The position numbers were made by a program, and so were the translations under genes. Below, one piece after another: positions 28,513 through 37,703 of a stretch of 64,000 nucleotides of DNA. Source of the stretch: Acinetobacter calcoaceticus ANC 3811 (GTDB taxonomy: Bacteria > Pseudomonadota > Gammaproteobacteria > Pseudomonadales > Moraxellaceae); assembly GCF_000399665.1 (NCBI RefSeq), contig NZ_KB976986.1, positions 879,131 through 943,130 of the forward strand. Direction: 5' to 3'. The notes under the pieces are model-generated. The model was not told where the DNA came from, searched no databases, and saw only the letters and a program-made list of their open reading frames with translations. Each line of letters begins with the position of its first letter. Within the stretch, counting starts at the first letter, position 1.

Positions 28513-29253
28513 TTAAATAATAGTGTATCCGCCATCAATCGTAATACATGATCCATTCATAAAACGTGCTTCATCAGAAGCGAGGAAAATAGCTAACTCG
28601 GCAACTTCTGAGGCTTCACCAAAACGGTCCAGTGGAATTTTATCAGTAGGGCGAGTTTCTAGCATTTTGGCCGTCATAGGCGTACGAATAGTACCTGGGC
28701 AAATAGCATTAATTTTGATGCCATGTTTGGAATATACTGCGGCTAAATGTTTTGTATAACCAATTACAGCATGTTTTGAGGCTGTATAAGATGCGCCTCC
28801 CATTTGAGCAACTAAGCCCGCAATAGATGCAATATTGATAATTGCACCAGAACCATGTTCAATCATTTTGGGTAGAACCAAATTACTTAAATTGAATACA
28901 GCTTTTACATTTATGGCAAATATTCTGTCCCAAAGCTCTTCGGTCGTATCTAGACTATTGGTATATTTGTCAAAAATTCCTGCATTATTCAGTAGTACAT
29001 CAATTCGCCCAAACTTCTCAAGTGTAAATTCAACCAGCTGCTGGAGCTGATCAAATAGAGTAACATCAACTTGAAAGGCAAAGGCTTCTCCACCTGCGTT
29101 GATGATCTTCTCGGCAACTTGCTTAGCCTGTTCTAAATTTAGGTCGGCAATAATTAATTTTGCTCCTTGCTTTGCAAAAGCAATTGCTTCCGACTCTCCC
29201 ATACCAGAGGCTGCACCTGTGATAATACAGACTTTATTTTTTAGTCTAGACAT
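28513..29253 (-). CDS. SDR family oxidoreductase
   Basis: A 246-residue short-chain dehydrogenase: TGAASGMGES at residues 12-21, LNNAGIFDK, catalytic Ser in NIASIAGL, Tyr-Lys in SYTASKHAVIG, and ICPGTIRTPMT. Asp in IIADLNLEQ after strand 2 points to NAD(H). AGGAAATGTATT precedes the ATG. It is divergent from an IclR regulator across 188 bases and probably belongs to the adjoining catabolic cluster, oxidising a hydroxy group to a ketone. Confidence 0.88.
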   Translation of the reverse strand: MSRLKNKVCIITGAASGMGESEAIAFAKQGAKLIIADLNLEQAKQVAEKIINAGGEAFAFQVDVTLFDQLQQLVEFTLEKFGRIDVLLNNAGIFDKYTNSLDTTEELWDRIFAINVKAVFNLSNLVLPKMIEHGSGAIINIASIAGLVAQMGGASYTASKHAVIGYTKHLAAVYSKHGIKINAICPGTIRTPMTAKMLETRPTDKIPLDRFGEASEVAELAIFLASDEARFMNGSCITIDGGYTII

Positions 29254-29387
29254 AATACATTTCCTAAATCCTAAGTTTTGATCTAAGCTCTATGTGTGAA
29301 ATAGATGCTTAAATGTTTAAGTTCTCCTGTAAGAATTAAAATACGTATTTAGACAAACGAGCTCTAGATACAATCTGGGAATAAAGA

Positions 29388-29416
29388 CGATATTCAGACA
29401 TACTGAGCGAATATCG
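29388..29416. promoter_or_regulatory. candidate IclR-type operator between SDR and regulator
   Basis: CGATATTC (29388-29395) and GAATATCG (29409-29416) are perfect inverted arms 13 bases apart, 26 bases before the IclR gene. Position suggests autoregulation and control of the divergent SDR. Confidence 0.5.
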
Positions 29417-29441
29417 GACAGGGAATTAAAAAAGGGAAATA

Positions 29442-30248
29442 ATGAGGGATCAGATTATTCAACATCCGCTCTCAGAAGAGACGATCAAATATGATGACTA
29501 TATTGCAGGTTTAGCAAAGGGCCTAAATATTCTCGAAGCTTTTGGGACAGATCGACAGCGGTTAAATGTTACTCAGGTTGCAGAGCGAACCAATATTACC
29601 CGTACAGCAGCACGAAGATATTTAAAGACACTCAAATTTTTAGGTTATCTTGACACTGATGAATATTATTACTGGTTGACACATAAAGTACTTAAGTTTT
29701 CCGGGGCTTTTTTAAGTACAGCACATTTGCCAAAAATATCGCAGTCTGTGTTAAATCATTTATCTGAAAAAACGACGTTGGTTTTCTCAGTGGTGGTTCA
29801 AGATAATTATGAGGTCGTTCCGATTGCAAGAAGTGTGGCGCAAAATGATCATTTCCGAGTAAGTCCTTTTGGTATTCATCTAGGTAACCGAATTCCTGCT
29901 CATGCTTCATCTACGGGTAAAGTTTTATTAGCGCATAAATCTTTAGAAGAGCAGAAAAACTGGATTAAGTTATATGGTCTTAAGCGATTTACTGCATACA
30001 CTTATACAGAAGAAGAAAATTTTCTAGCTGCGCTACAAACCATTAAGGATAATGGTTATTGTATTTCAGCCGAAGAATATGAGTTGGGTGTAACGGCAAT
30101 TGCAATTCCGATTATTAATCAGACTGGCGATATTATTGCAGGGTTAAATGCTGTTGCTCCAATTTCTAAAGTAAACGATGCATATCTAATTAATACCGTT
30201 TTGCCATTACTAAGAGAGGCAGCCAAGGAAATTAGAGATATGGTTTAG
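29442..30248 (+). CDS. IclR family transcriptional regulator (PcaU/PobR-like)
   Basis: A 268-residue IclR protein. The winged helix spans about residues 25-90 (LAKGLNILEAFG, LNVTQVAERTNITRTAARRY), and the effector domain follows, with RIPAHASSTGKVLLAH and the C-terminal GVTAIAIPIINQTGDIIAGLN in parts. PcaU, PcaR and PobR of this subfamily respond to aromatic acids. It lies between an SDR and a flavoprotein-NIPSNAP-AAHS-porin series and likely controls them. AAAAAAGGGAAATA precedes the ATG. Confidence 0.9.
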   Translation: MRDQIIQHPLSEETIKYDDYIAGLAKGLNILEAFGTDRQRLNVTQVAERTNITRTAARRYLKTLKFLGYLDTDEYYYWLTHKVLKFSGAFLSTAHLPKISQSVLNHLSEKTTLVFSVVVQDNYEVVPIARSVAQNDHFRVSPFGIHLGNRIPAHASSTGKVLLAHKSLEEQKNWIKLYGLKRFTAYTYTEEENFLAALQTIKDNGYCISAEEYELGVTAIAIPIINQTGDIIAGLNAVAPISKVNDAYLINTVLPLLREAAKEIRDMV

Positions 30249-30558
30249 TTTATTATTACTTTGGTTTCAACAAAACGCCTTAATTGGGCGTTTTTTTATA
30301 TTTAAAATAATTTTATCAATATTTTAAGACTATTTATTTTGTCTTATATAACCGTTGGAAGAGATGATTTTATAAACAGTGAACGATATAAGATGTGTTT
30401 GCGCGATGATCGTTCAATTTAAAAGAAAGTGATCTAGTCGGAATTATTATAGCCCCGTAGTTTAATAAAAAGAAAAGCGTTCGGTAGCACTATCAGGATT
30501 GTGTAGCCAAGTGTCTTAGGCAAGTGAACGCATGGATCTGTCGCAAGGAGTGACAACA
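30249..30558. other. intergenic region before the first flavoprotein gene
   Basis: About 310 bases. It begins with a terminator (30272-30297) and contains TGAACGAT (30380-30387) and ATCGTTCA (30409-30416), an 8-base inverted repeat 21 bases apart that is a candidate operator. No gene is seen. Confidence 0.5.
30272..30297 (+). terminator. terminator after the IclR gene
   Basis: AAAACGCC and GGCGTTTT form the stem, followed by a T run, 24 bases after the stop. Confidence 0.85.
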
Positions 30559-32343
30559 ATGAATACAAAATTACCCCAACAACTTGAATGTGATTTGGTT
30601 GTGGTGGGCGCTGGTGCAGGCGGTTTGTCGACTGCGATTACTGCTAAGAAAAAAGGCTTAAATGTTATTGTACTTGAAAAGGACCATGTGTTCGGAGGTA
30701 CAACTGCTTTTTCTGGTGGAGTCCTATGGGTTCCAGGAAACCATCATGCAAAACAAAATGGTATACAAGATAGTCGTGAAGCAGCGTTGACCTATTTAAA
30801 GCATGAAACCAAAGAGTTTTTTAATGCTGAGGCTGTAAATGCATTTCTGGATTATGCACCTGAAATGCTCCAGTATTTTGAACAAAATACCTCAGTCAAA
30901 TTTATCCCGACACTTTATCCAGACTATCATCCGGATGCTCCGGGTGGGGTTGATATTGGTCGCTCTGTGCTAGCTGCGCCGTACGATATTCGTGGTTTGG
31001 GCGAGAATATGAAACGCTTACGTCCCCCCCTTAAAACAATTACCTTTATTGGTATGATGTTTAATTCATCTAATGCAGATTTAAAGCACTTTTTTAATGC
31101 CACTAAATCTTTTACTTCATTTATGTATGTCGCGAAGCGATTAGCTATTCATTTAAAAGAACTGGCTGTCTATGGTCGCGGTACCAATGTCACAAGCGGT
31201 AATGCATTAGCTGCACGTTTAGCTAAATCTGCCTTTGACTTGGATATTCCCATTTATACAGAAGCTGAAGTTAAGCAGTTAAATTTTGAAAATGACAAAG
31301 TTGTTGGTGTACAAGTTCAACAACAAGATCAGCACTGCCAGATTAAATTTAAAAATGGAGTCGTGCTGGCATGTGGAGGTTTTTCACATGATATTGCAAG
31401 ACTCAAACAAGTTTACGCGCACCTGAAACGTGGGGGTGAACATATCTCACCTGTACCAAAGACCAATACAGGGGATGGATGTCGCCTTGCAGAGTCAGTT
31501 GGCGGTGTGGTGGATATTCACTATGCGGATTCTGCTGCATGGATGCCAGTTTCAAAAGTTCCTTACACAGATGGTTACGGTGTATTTCCACATTTATTAG
31601 ACCGCTATAAGCCTGGAATTATTGGTGTGCTTAAAAATGGTAAGCGTTTTACCAATGAATCAAACTCTTATCATGACGTGGGTGCGGATTTATTTAGAGC
31701 TTGCGAGAATTTTGATGAAACCGCTATGTGGTTGATTTGCGACCATAAAACGATTAGCAAATATGGTTTAGGTTATGCTAAACCCGCGCCTATGCCACTT
31801 TCACCTTTAATTAAAAAAGGATATCTCTTAAAAGGTAATAGTTTAAAAGAATTGGCACAACAAACAGGAATTAATGCCGAACAGTTGGTCAAGACAGTAC
31901 AGCATTATAACGAGGGTGCTGTGAAGGGTGAAGATCCAGAATTCCATCGAGGCTCTACTTCATTCAACCGATATTTGGCCGATCCAGATCACAAACCAAA
32001 TCCGTGTGTAGCACCTATTGAGCAAGGTCCATTTTATGCTGTGAAAGTGTTTATGGGGGATTTAGGAACATTTGATGGAATTAGAACAGCAGTAACTGGT
32101 GAAGTGTTAAATCAGTTTCATCAACCCATTCAAGGTTTATATGCAGTGGGTAATGATCGTGCGAGCATTATGGGAGGGAACTACCCTGGTGCAGGAATAA
32201 CTTTAGGGCCAATCATGACTTTTGGTTATATCACTGGATCGCATATTGCTGATTTAGCTAAAGGAGGGGGCGGTTTTATTTCATCTAAAAATTCTAAATC
32301 TGCCAACTCTCAATCTGTTAAGGAGACTTTTCATGTTTCATAA
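30559..32343 (+). CDS. FAD-binding dehydrogenase, 3-ketosteroid dehydrogenase/fumarate reductase-like
   Basis: A 594-residue FAD_binding_2 flavoprotein. The dinucleotide motif is VVVGAGAGGLSTAI near the N terminus, FGGTTAFSGGVLWVPGN follows as in 3-ketosteroid delta-1-dehydrogenases, and the end reads GNDRASIMGGNYPGAGITLG. Tyr542 and the Gly four residues on match the Tyr-Gly pair that holds the C3 carbonyl in steroid dehydrogenases. The ATG at 30559 follows AAGGAG; an ATG 27 bases upstream has none. It probably inserts a double bond beside a ring ketone. The substrate is unknown; a steroid is unlikely given AAHS transporters and no other steroid genes. Confidence 0.85.
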   Translation: MNTKLPQQLECDLVVVGAGAGGLSTAITAKKKGLNVIVLEKDHVFGGTTAFSGGVLWVPGNHHAKQNGIQDSREAALTYLKHETKEFFNAEAVNAFLDYAPEMLQYFEQNTSVKFIPTLYPDYHPDAPGGVDIGRSVLAAPYDIRGLGENMKRLRPPLKTITFIGMMFNSSNADLKHFFNATKSFTSFMYVAKRLAIHLKELAVYGRGTNVTSGNALAARLAKSAFDLDIPIYTEAEVKQLNFENDKVVGVQVQQQDQHCQIKFKNGVVLACGGFSHDIARLKQVYAHLKRGGEHISPVPKTNTGDGCRLAESVGGVVDIHYADSAAWMPVSKVPYTDGYGVFPHLLDRYKPGIIGVLKNGKRFTNESNSYHDVGADLFRACENFDETAMWLICDHKTISKYGLGYAKPAPMPLSPLIKKGYLLKGNSLKELAQQTGINAEQLVKTVQHYNEGAVKGEDPEFHRGSTSFNRYLADPDHKPNPCVAPIEQGPFYAVKVFMGDLGTFDGIRTAVTGEVLNQFHQPIQGLYAVGNDRASIMGGNYPGAGITLGPIMTFGYITGSHIADLAKGGGGFISSKNSKSANSQSVKETFHVS

Positions 32344-32665
32344 ACCGATTGTTGATCACCGTATTTACAATATTACACCAAGATGTATGCCTAGATTTCT
32401 TGAGGTATTCGATCAGCTGGCGATGCCTATTTTGAAAAAACATTTGGGTGAACCACTTGGTTTTTATATTAGTAATATCGGTACATTGAATCAGGTCGTA
32501 CATTTGTGGGGCTATGACAGTCTGGATGACTATGAAAAGCGCAGTCATGCCCGAGATACAGATCCAGACTTCCAAATTTATCTGAAAGCATCTGAGGGGT
32601 TGGTGGTATCACAGGTGAATCAAATTTTAAGGCCAGTGAACTTAGCTTCATTAATTAAGCCCTAA
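32333..32665 (+). CDS. NIPSNAP family protein
   Basis: A 110-residue protein with one NIPSNAP (dimeric alpha/beta barrel) domain: DHRIYNITPRCMPRFLEVFD, then GFYISNIGTLNQVVHLWGYDSLDDYEKR in parts. It overlaps the flavoprotein gene by 11 bases, and AAGGAGAC lies before its ATG. A two-domain relative follows the flavoprotein pair at 43503-45239, so the flavoprotein-NIPSNAP pairing is repeated. The function is not known; an isomerase, monooxygenase or product-handling role is possible. Confidence 0.85.
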   Translation: MFHKPIVDHRIYNITPRCMPRFLEVFDQLAMPILKKHLGEPLGFYISNIGTLNQVVHLWGYDSLDDYEKRSHARDTDPDFQIYLKASEGLVVSQVNQILRPVNLASLIKP

Positions 32666-32697
32666 ACAACTGATTATTTAAAAATTCCCTTAAGGAA

Positions 32698-32719
32698 CGG
32701 TGTTTTGAAAAAAACACCG
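32698..32719 (+). repeat. strong hairpin between NIPSNAP and AAHS genes
   Basis: CGGTGTTTT and AAAACACCG are perfect 9-base arms with a 4-base loop, flanked by TTCCCT and AGGGAA that can extend pairing. It lies 33 bases before the AAHS start, in the likely polycistronic mRNA, and could tune downstream expression. No T run follows. Confidence 0.55.
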
Positions 32720-32752
32720 AGGGAAACTTCGTGCTTTTATAAGGAGAAACTC

Positions 32753-34105
32753 ATGAGCACAAGTCAAATACAAAGGAAAGATGTAAAAAGCATATTAAAT
32801 GAAAATAAGATGGGTGGATTACAAAAGCTCATTCTATTTTTTTGTTTTGCTATTATTGCCCTAGATGGTCTAGATGTAGTGGTCATGGGGTTGATTGCTC
32901 CTCAGATTATTCAGGAGTGGGGCATTAGTGCAAAAGAATTAGCACCAGTTTTAAGTGCAGCATTAGTTGGATTAGCAATAGGTGCCTTAGTTTCCGGACC
33001 ATTATCAGATAAATTTGGCCGAAAACCAGTACTAATTTTAAGTGTACTTGGCTTTGGTATTTTTACCTTGCTGACGGCTTTCTCCACTGATATTACGCAT
33101 CTCTTAATTTATCGCTTTCTTACTGGATTAGGTGCAGGTGCTGCTGCTCCCAATGCAGCAACTTTAGTTTCAGAATACGCAGCAGATCATCGCCGTTCAT
33201 TTTCAGTTACTGTTGCCTACTGTGGCTTTTCTTTAGGCGCTGCCGCAGGCGGTTTTTTGGCGGCATGGATGATTCCTGAGTTTGGCTGGCGTAGTATGTT
33301 GATATTAGGGGGCGTGTTGCCTTTGATTTTGGCCCCATTTTTATATTGGAAAATGCCTGAATCCATTACCTATCTAGTCAAGCAATCGTACTCACAAGAT
33401 AAAATCAAAGCGATTTTAAAACGCTTATTTCCACAATCCTCTTTTTTAAACCAAGAAATTTATTTGAATGAAGTAAAGACCGAGAAATCAGGTATAAGTC
33501 TGATTTTATCTAGTAAATATCGCTATGGTACGGTCATGCTCTGGATCAGTTATTTCATGGCATTATTTTTAATCTATCTATGCAGTAGCTGGTTGCCAAC
33601 CTTAATTAAGTCGAATCAATTTACCATTTCTCAAGCTGCCATTGTGACTTCGTTCTTTCAAATTGGTGGTCCTGTTGGGAGTATCACTCTTGGTTGGTGT
33701 ATGGATCATTATCGTCCGCGTTTGGTTCTTTTTATTGCCATGTTGATTGGTGCACTTGCAACCTTTGGGTTAGGGCATTTTGGTCATGATATGGTGCTTA
33801 TGTGTGTTTTTGCATGGATTCTTGGTTTTACCTTTAATGGTGGGGCCGTTGGTTTGAGTGCTTTAGCGACTGGATATTATCCGACTTCTGCTCGTGCAAC
33901 CGGAGCAAGCTGGATGAATGGTATTGGGCGCTTTGGTGCAATATTAAGTGCATTTGCTGGAGCTGCGATGATCAGTTCAGGTATGCCATTTTCTATGATG
34001 TTCTCATTGTTAATGATTCCTGCTGTACTTTCTGGTTTTGCTGTTTTAATTCAGGGTGTTAAAACGAAACAGTCTGTTGTGCAAACCAAAACCCAGTTGA
34101 GTTAA
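32753..34105 (+). CDS. MFS transporter, aromatic acid:H+ symporter (AAHS) family
   Basis: A 450-residue 12-helix MFS protein. LDGLDVVVMGLIAPQI in helix 1 and the GPLSDKFGRKPVL loop are hallmarks of AAHS members such as PcaK and BenK; FLTGLGAGAAAPNAATLVSE in helix 4 agrees in parts. The ATG at 32753 follows AAGGAGAAACTC; an in-frame ATG 48 bases upstream has no such site. It would import an aromatic or alicyclic carboxylate for the cluster. A close paralogue is at 38684-40039. Confidence 0.9.
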   Translation: MSTSQIQRKDVKSILNENKMGGLQKLILFFCFAIIALDGLDVVVMGLIAPQIIQEWGISAKELAPVLSAALVGLAIGALVSGPLSDKFGRKPVLILSVLGFGIFTLLTAFSTDITHLLIYRFLTGLGAGAAAPNAATLVSEYAADHRRSFSVTVAYCGFSLGAAAGGFLAAWMIPEFGWRSMLILGGVLPLILAPFLYWKMPESITYLVKQSYSQDKIKAILKRLFPQSSFLNQEIYLNEVKTEKSGISLILSSKYRYGTVMLWISYFMALFLIYLCSSWLPTLIKSNQFTISQAAIVTSFFQIGGPVGSITLGWCMDHYRPRLVLFIAMLIGALATFGLGHFGHDMVLMCVFAWILGFTFNGGAVGLSALATGYYPTSARATGASWMNGIGRFGAILSAFAGAAMISSGMPFSMMFSLLMIPAVLSGFAVLIQGVKTKQSVVQTKTQLS

Positions 34106-34184
34106 ATCAGTAATAAAGCAAGTTATTAACAATTTTAAAATCTATCTTTGCTTCTTAAATATTTTCTATGGCTTTGAATTAGCT

Positions 34185-34202
34185 TGATCAGCATGCTGGT
34201 CA
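34185..34202. promoter_or_regulatory. near-perfect 18-base palindrome upstream of the OprB-like porin
   Basis: TGATCAGCATGCTGGTCA is palindromic except for one pair. It lies 101 bases before the porin start, suitable for a regulator. The identity of the binding protein is unknown. Confidence 0.4.
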
Positions 34203-34303
34203 GGTAAGGATAAATACACTTAAAAAATGTATAGCAGTTGATTCAGCTGAAATAATTCAAGGCTTTATGTTCATAATAAACAATGTGCTAAGGAATAGCA
34301 TTA

Positions 34304-35650
34304 ATGAAATTTTCTATGACTTCGCTTGCGATGATTTCAACTTTTACATTAGCAAGTAGTGCGGTATTCGCCTTGGATCCTTTAGCTCAGGATCAAAAAT
34401 GGATATTGGGCGATTGGAACGGAAAACGGACTCAACTCGAACAGCAAGGTTATCAATTTACCACCGCTTTTCAAAATGAAAGTGCTGTTAATTTGAGTGG
34501 GGGATATGATGATTCATCACGACTATTTAATGCAAACCAATGGACATTTGGTACACGTCTAGATTTAGAAAAAATCGCAGGTTGGAAAGATACTCAAGCA
34601 CAGTTGAGCATAACGAAACGAGATGGACAACCACTTTCTACTGATCGGATTAGTGATCCTAGAGCGCCGCAATTTAGTAGTGCTCAAGAGATTTATGGTC
34701 GTGGACAATGGTGGCGTTTAACCAGTGCATGGGTTAAAAAAGGATTTTTGAATAATGATCTACAAATTAAGGTAGGTCGTATGGGGCTTTCAGATGATTT
34801 TAATGCATCGCATTGTGAGTTTCAGAACTTAATATTATGCGGAGGTCAGTTAGGTAAAACAGTAGGAGATATTTGGTTCAATAGTCCTGTAAGCCAATGG
34901 GGAATTAACGCCAAATATCAATTTTTACCATCGCTCTGGTTTGGAACAGGAATTTATGAGGTCAATCCTGAAAATGCTTTAGAGCAACATGGTTTTAATT
35001 TGGATATGGATCAACGTAAAGGTATTTTAATTCCTGCGGAACTATCGTGGAAACCAAATCTAGCATTTTTCGATGGCTTAAGTGGTGAATATAAAGTCGG
35101 TGCATTTTTGTCAACGGCAGATGCACGTAATGTTAGTACAGATGAAAAAGGTAATATTGAGCCAAATGCAGCAGATCGGAAATGGGAAAACAATAAGCAT
35201 AGTGTTTGGCTTAATGCGCAACAACAGGTTTTTGCGCCTGCGGACGACCCTAAGCGTGGTTTATTTATTTCAGCAAACTTTACTTTTAATGATAAATCTA
35301 CAACTGTTGTTGAAAGCACACAGCAACTAGCGCTTTGGTATAAGGGCATATTCGAGCATCGACCAAATGATACTATTGGTTTAGGTCTGGCACGTTTTGA
35401 TGTGAATGATCGTGTCCGAGAACGCCAAAATGTATCTAATCAATTGCTGGGATTAACCGAAGCTGACTATGCGAATCCGAAATATACACCGATTCAGCAT
35501 GACGAATTGAATATTGAATTGAACTATAACTTTCAATGGTCACCTAGTATTGCTTTACGACCAAATATTCAATATGTGTATCAACCTGGTGGTGTAAAAC
35601 AAGTGGATGATGCTTGGGTCGCAGGTATGGCCATGAAACTTAATTTTTAA
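34304..35650 (+). CDS. OprB family carbohydrate-selective-type porin
   Basis: A 448-residue outer membrane protein. The signal peptide ends near SSAVFA; the mature protein begins LDPLAQDQKWILGDWNGKR, the OprB-type WLFGDWxGxR signature. TAFQNESAVNLSGG and the final AMKLNF, a C-terminal aromatic sorting signal, also fit. OprB-like proteins pass sugars and related polyols; beside quinate-like catabolic genes it may pass hydroxylated alicyclic acids. It follows the AAHS gene by 198 bases and may have its own promoter. Confidence 0.87.
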   Translation: MKFSMTSLAMISTFTLASSAVFALDPLAQDQKWILGDWNGKRTQLEQQGYQFTTAFQNESAVNLSGGYDDSSRLFNANQWTFGTRLDLEKIAGWKDTQAQLSITKRDGQPLSTDRISDPRAPQFSSAQEIYGRGQWWRLTSAWVKKGFLNNDLQIKVGRMGLSDDFNASHCEFQNLILCGGQLGKTVGDIWFNSPVSQWGINAKYQFLPSLWFGTGIYEVNPENALEQHGFNLDMDQRKGILIPAELSWKPNLAFFDGLSGEYKVGAFLSTADARNVSTDEKGNIEPNAADRKWENNKHSVWLNAQQQVFAPADDPKRGLFISANFTFNDKSTTVVESTQQLALWYKGIFEHRPNDTIGLGLARFDVNDRVRERQNVSNQLLGLTEADYANPKYTPIQHDELNIELNYNFQWSPSIALRPNIQYVYQPGGVKQVDDAWVAGMAMKLNF

Positions 35651-35661
35651 ATATGTATGAA

Positions 35662-35691
35662 TAAAAAGGCAAACAGAGGTTTGCCTTTTTA
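35662..35691. terminator. bidirectional terminator
   Basis: AAAAAGGCAAAC and GTTTGCCTTTTT flank a 4-base loop, between the OprB-like porin and the convergent TetR gene, overlapping the last codon of the latter. Confidence 0.9.
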
Positions 35692-36306
35692 TTTTCCAAA
35701 CAAGATTCTTAGATTTTCTTGGAAAAGCGTTTCAAGTGATAAAACTTCATTTGGATTGAGGATGCCATTGTGAATCATACCCATCCACATAGGGCTCACA
35801 ATAAGCAATGCAAATTGCTGTGGGGAAATAGTGGCTGATAATTCTCCACGTTGAATCGCTAGACTGGTTAATTGCTCAAGCTCATACTGAATAGGTAAAA
35901 AAATCTTATTTACGTAAGTTTGACGAATATGCGGAAAATTATTTCCTTCACGTAAAATTAAGAGAGCCATATCCGCACGACCAGTCGTTTCAAGCGTTAA
36001 CACACTGGGAATAATCTTTTTACAAATAAAGTCGTAGACGGTCTCATTCTGCGTGATTTCAGAGGCGCGAATAGGACGAAATGAATCGTTGATGAGAGCA
36101 TCAATTACTGCTTCAAATAGCTGATCTTTCGTTTCAAAATAAGAATAAATCGTACCTTTGCCTAATTCAGCATGTTTAGCTATATCTGAAATTTTTGCTC
36201 TTGCAAAACCCACTTCAATAAAATGTTGTAGAGCAGAGTCAATAATTTTCTTTTTAGTTTCTTGCGTCTTTTCTAAGCTTGGGCCGCGTGTTTTAGATTT
36301 TGTCAT
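35689..36306 (-). CDS. TetR family transcriptional regulator
   Basis: A 205-residue TetR regulator. The helix-turn-helix is ARAKISDIAKHAELGKGTIY followed by SYFETKDQLFEAV; the C-terminal part is a ligand domain ending in LFQENLRILFGK. It is divergent from an MFS exporter-like gene across 100 bases that contain two inverted repeats. It therefore probably represses the transporter and itself, releasing on ligand binding. The ribosome site is weak. Confidence 0.9.
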   Translation of the reverse strand: MTKSKTRGPSLEKTQETKKKIIDSALQHFIEVGFARAKISDIAKHAELGKGTIYSYFETKDQLFEAVIDALINDSFRPIRASEITQNETVYDFICKKIIPSVLTLETTGRADMALLILREGNNFPHIRQTYVNKIFLPIQYELEQLTSLAIQRGELSATISPQQFALLIVSPMWMGMIHNGILNPNEVLSLETLFQENLRILFGK

Positions 36307-36349
36307 GTTGAACTATATTTTGTTACTACAAGATTATTCTAACATAAAT

Positions 36350-36391
36350 TGACCTGCGGGTCATATTTGAATTAAAATCGACTTAAAAGTC
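36350..36391. promoter_or_regulatory. tandem candidate TetR operators
   Basis: TGACCTGCGGGTCA (36350-36363) and GACTTAAAAGTC (36380-36391) are two GACY-N4-RGTC palindromes in the TetR-MFS divergent gap. The first resembles TGACC/GGTCA operators of TetR proteins. Confidence 0.6.
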
Positions 36392-36406
36392 ACTTTTGGT
36401 CGAATT

Positions 36407-37615
36407 ATGCAGACACCAAAGTCCAGTGTTCAATATTGTATTATTAGTTTTGCACTGTGCCTTGCTGCTTTAAGCACAGCTTTAGCAAGTCCCCTATATG
36501 CAATCTATGAACAAGAGTGGGGCGTTTCAACATCTCAAATAGGCTATATCTTTATTTCCTATATGTTAGGTGTAGTCGCTTCGCTTCTGTTTTTGAATAA
36601 ATTAAACGCAATTTATCACTATAAAAATGTGATTTTGGTCAGTCTGGCTTTAAGCATTTTAGGTTTAGTGTTGTCTGCATTGGCAAGTTCTGTCTGGTTA
36701 CTTGGCTTTTCAAGATTTCTGATCGGAATTGCATCTGGGTTGATTACCACAGCAGCTATGGTGGGGCTCAAAGACCAATATCCATTTCGTAATAAGGCAT
36801 TAGCTGAAAAGCTTACATCTATGATTACTGTGCTGGGTTTTGGTTTGGGACCTTTGCTCGGTGGTGTATTAGCTGATCATACCGCGCGGCCATTGGCTGA
36901 TCCTTATTGGATTATTATCTTTTTTTCAATTCTCATATTTATCAGTGTTTTCTGGGTCAAACCCAGATTTAAAATTGAGAAAAAATATCAGTTAAATGAG
37001 TTATTAAAACTACAAGGTTTAGCATTGCCGCAGGTAGCTTCACGCAAAGTTTTCTGGGTCTGTAGTGTGGCTGCACTTTGTAGTTTCGGGGCCTTCAGCT
37101 TATATGCAGCTTTGGCTGGAACTTTTATTAAAGAATTACCGATCACATCATCAGCCACCTTAACAGGTGTATCAATTTCAATCATTTTATTTGTATCAGT
37201 GTTGAGTCAATTATTTTGTAAATCGTTTAAAGAATTGCATGTGTTGTATGCAGGACTATTCGCTTTATTGCTTGGAACGATTAGTTTGGTGATGGCAGAA
37301 GTCGAACACATAGTTTGGTTTTTGTTGATCAGTATTTTACTGACGGGTATGGGACATGGTTTTACGCTAAGTGCTGTCTACCACTTTATTGGCAATATGA
37401 TGGATCGGGAAAAAAATCCGCTGATCTTTTCTAGTTATTTGTTTATTGCTTATCAAGGTACGATCTGGCCTGTCATCCTTTCCAGTTATTTTATTGAATA
37501 TTTCGGGGTGGTCATCACATTAGGGCTGATTGCAGCATTATTAATGGTAACTATCGTTTGGTTGATGCATCAACTTAAATTTAAGGTGGGGCCCATATTA
37601 GCTAGTTATAAATAA
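36407..37615 (+). CDS. MFS transporter
   Basis: A 402-residue MFS protein with about 12 membrane helices, beginning SVQYCIISFALCLAALSTAL and with SRFLIGIASGLITTAAMVGL in helix 4. The classic helix 2-3 loop is altered (LNKLNAIYHYKNV), so it is not an AAHS member. Control by an adjacent TetR protein suggests export of a toxic or aromatic compound, though import is possible. Its start lies only 15 bases after the second operator, with no clear ribosome site, so a leaderless or short-leader mRNA is likely. Confidence 0.82.
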   Translation: MQTPKSSVQYCIISFALCLAALSTALASPLYAIYEQEWGVSTSQIGYIFISYMLGVVASLLFLNKLNAIYHYKNVILVSLALSILGLVLSALASSVWLLGFSRFLIGIASGLITTAAMVGLKDQYPFRNKALAEKLTSMITVLGFGLGPLLGGVLADHTARPLADPYWIIIFFSILIFISVFWVKPRFKIEKKYQLNELLKLQGLALPQVASRKVFWVCSVAALCSFGAFSLYAALAGTFIKELPITSSATLTGVSISIILFVSVLSQLFCKSFKELHVLYAGLFALLLGTISLVMAEVEHIVWFLLISILLTGMGHGFTLSAVYHFIGNMMDREKNPLIFSSYLFIAYQGTIWPVILSSYFIEYFGVVITLGLIAALLMVTIVWLMHQLKFKVGPILASYK

Positions 37616-37660
37616 CGATGCTCAGTTTTTGGAACTTAAAAATATGTTTAAAAGGAATTT

Positions 37661-37689
37661 AGGCAATCGAAATATGATTTTGATTGCCT
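37661..37689. terminator. convergent inverted repeat, possible terminator
   Basis: AGGCAATC (37661-37668) and GATTGCCT (37682-37689) pair, extended inward by AAAT/ATTT, between the MFS gene and the convergent IclR gene. T runs are short. Confidence 0.6.
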
Positions 37690-37703
37690 TGTAGGATAGC
37701 AAA

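Noticed and set aside
30532..30558. Earlier start of the first flavoprotein
   Set aside because: The clear AAGGAG site lies between this ATG and the one at 30559, so the later start is used.
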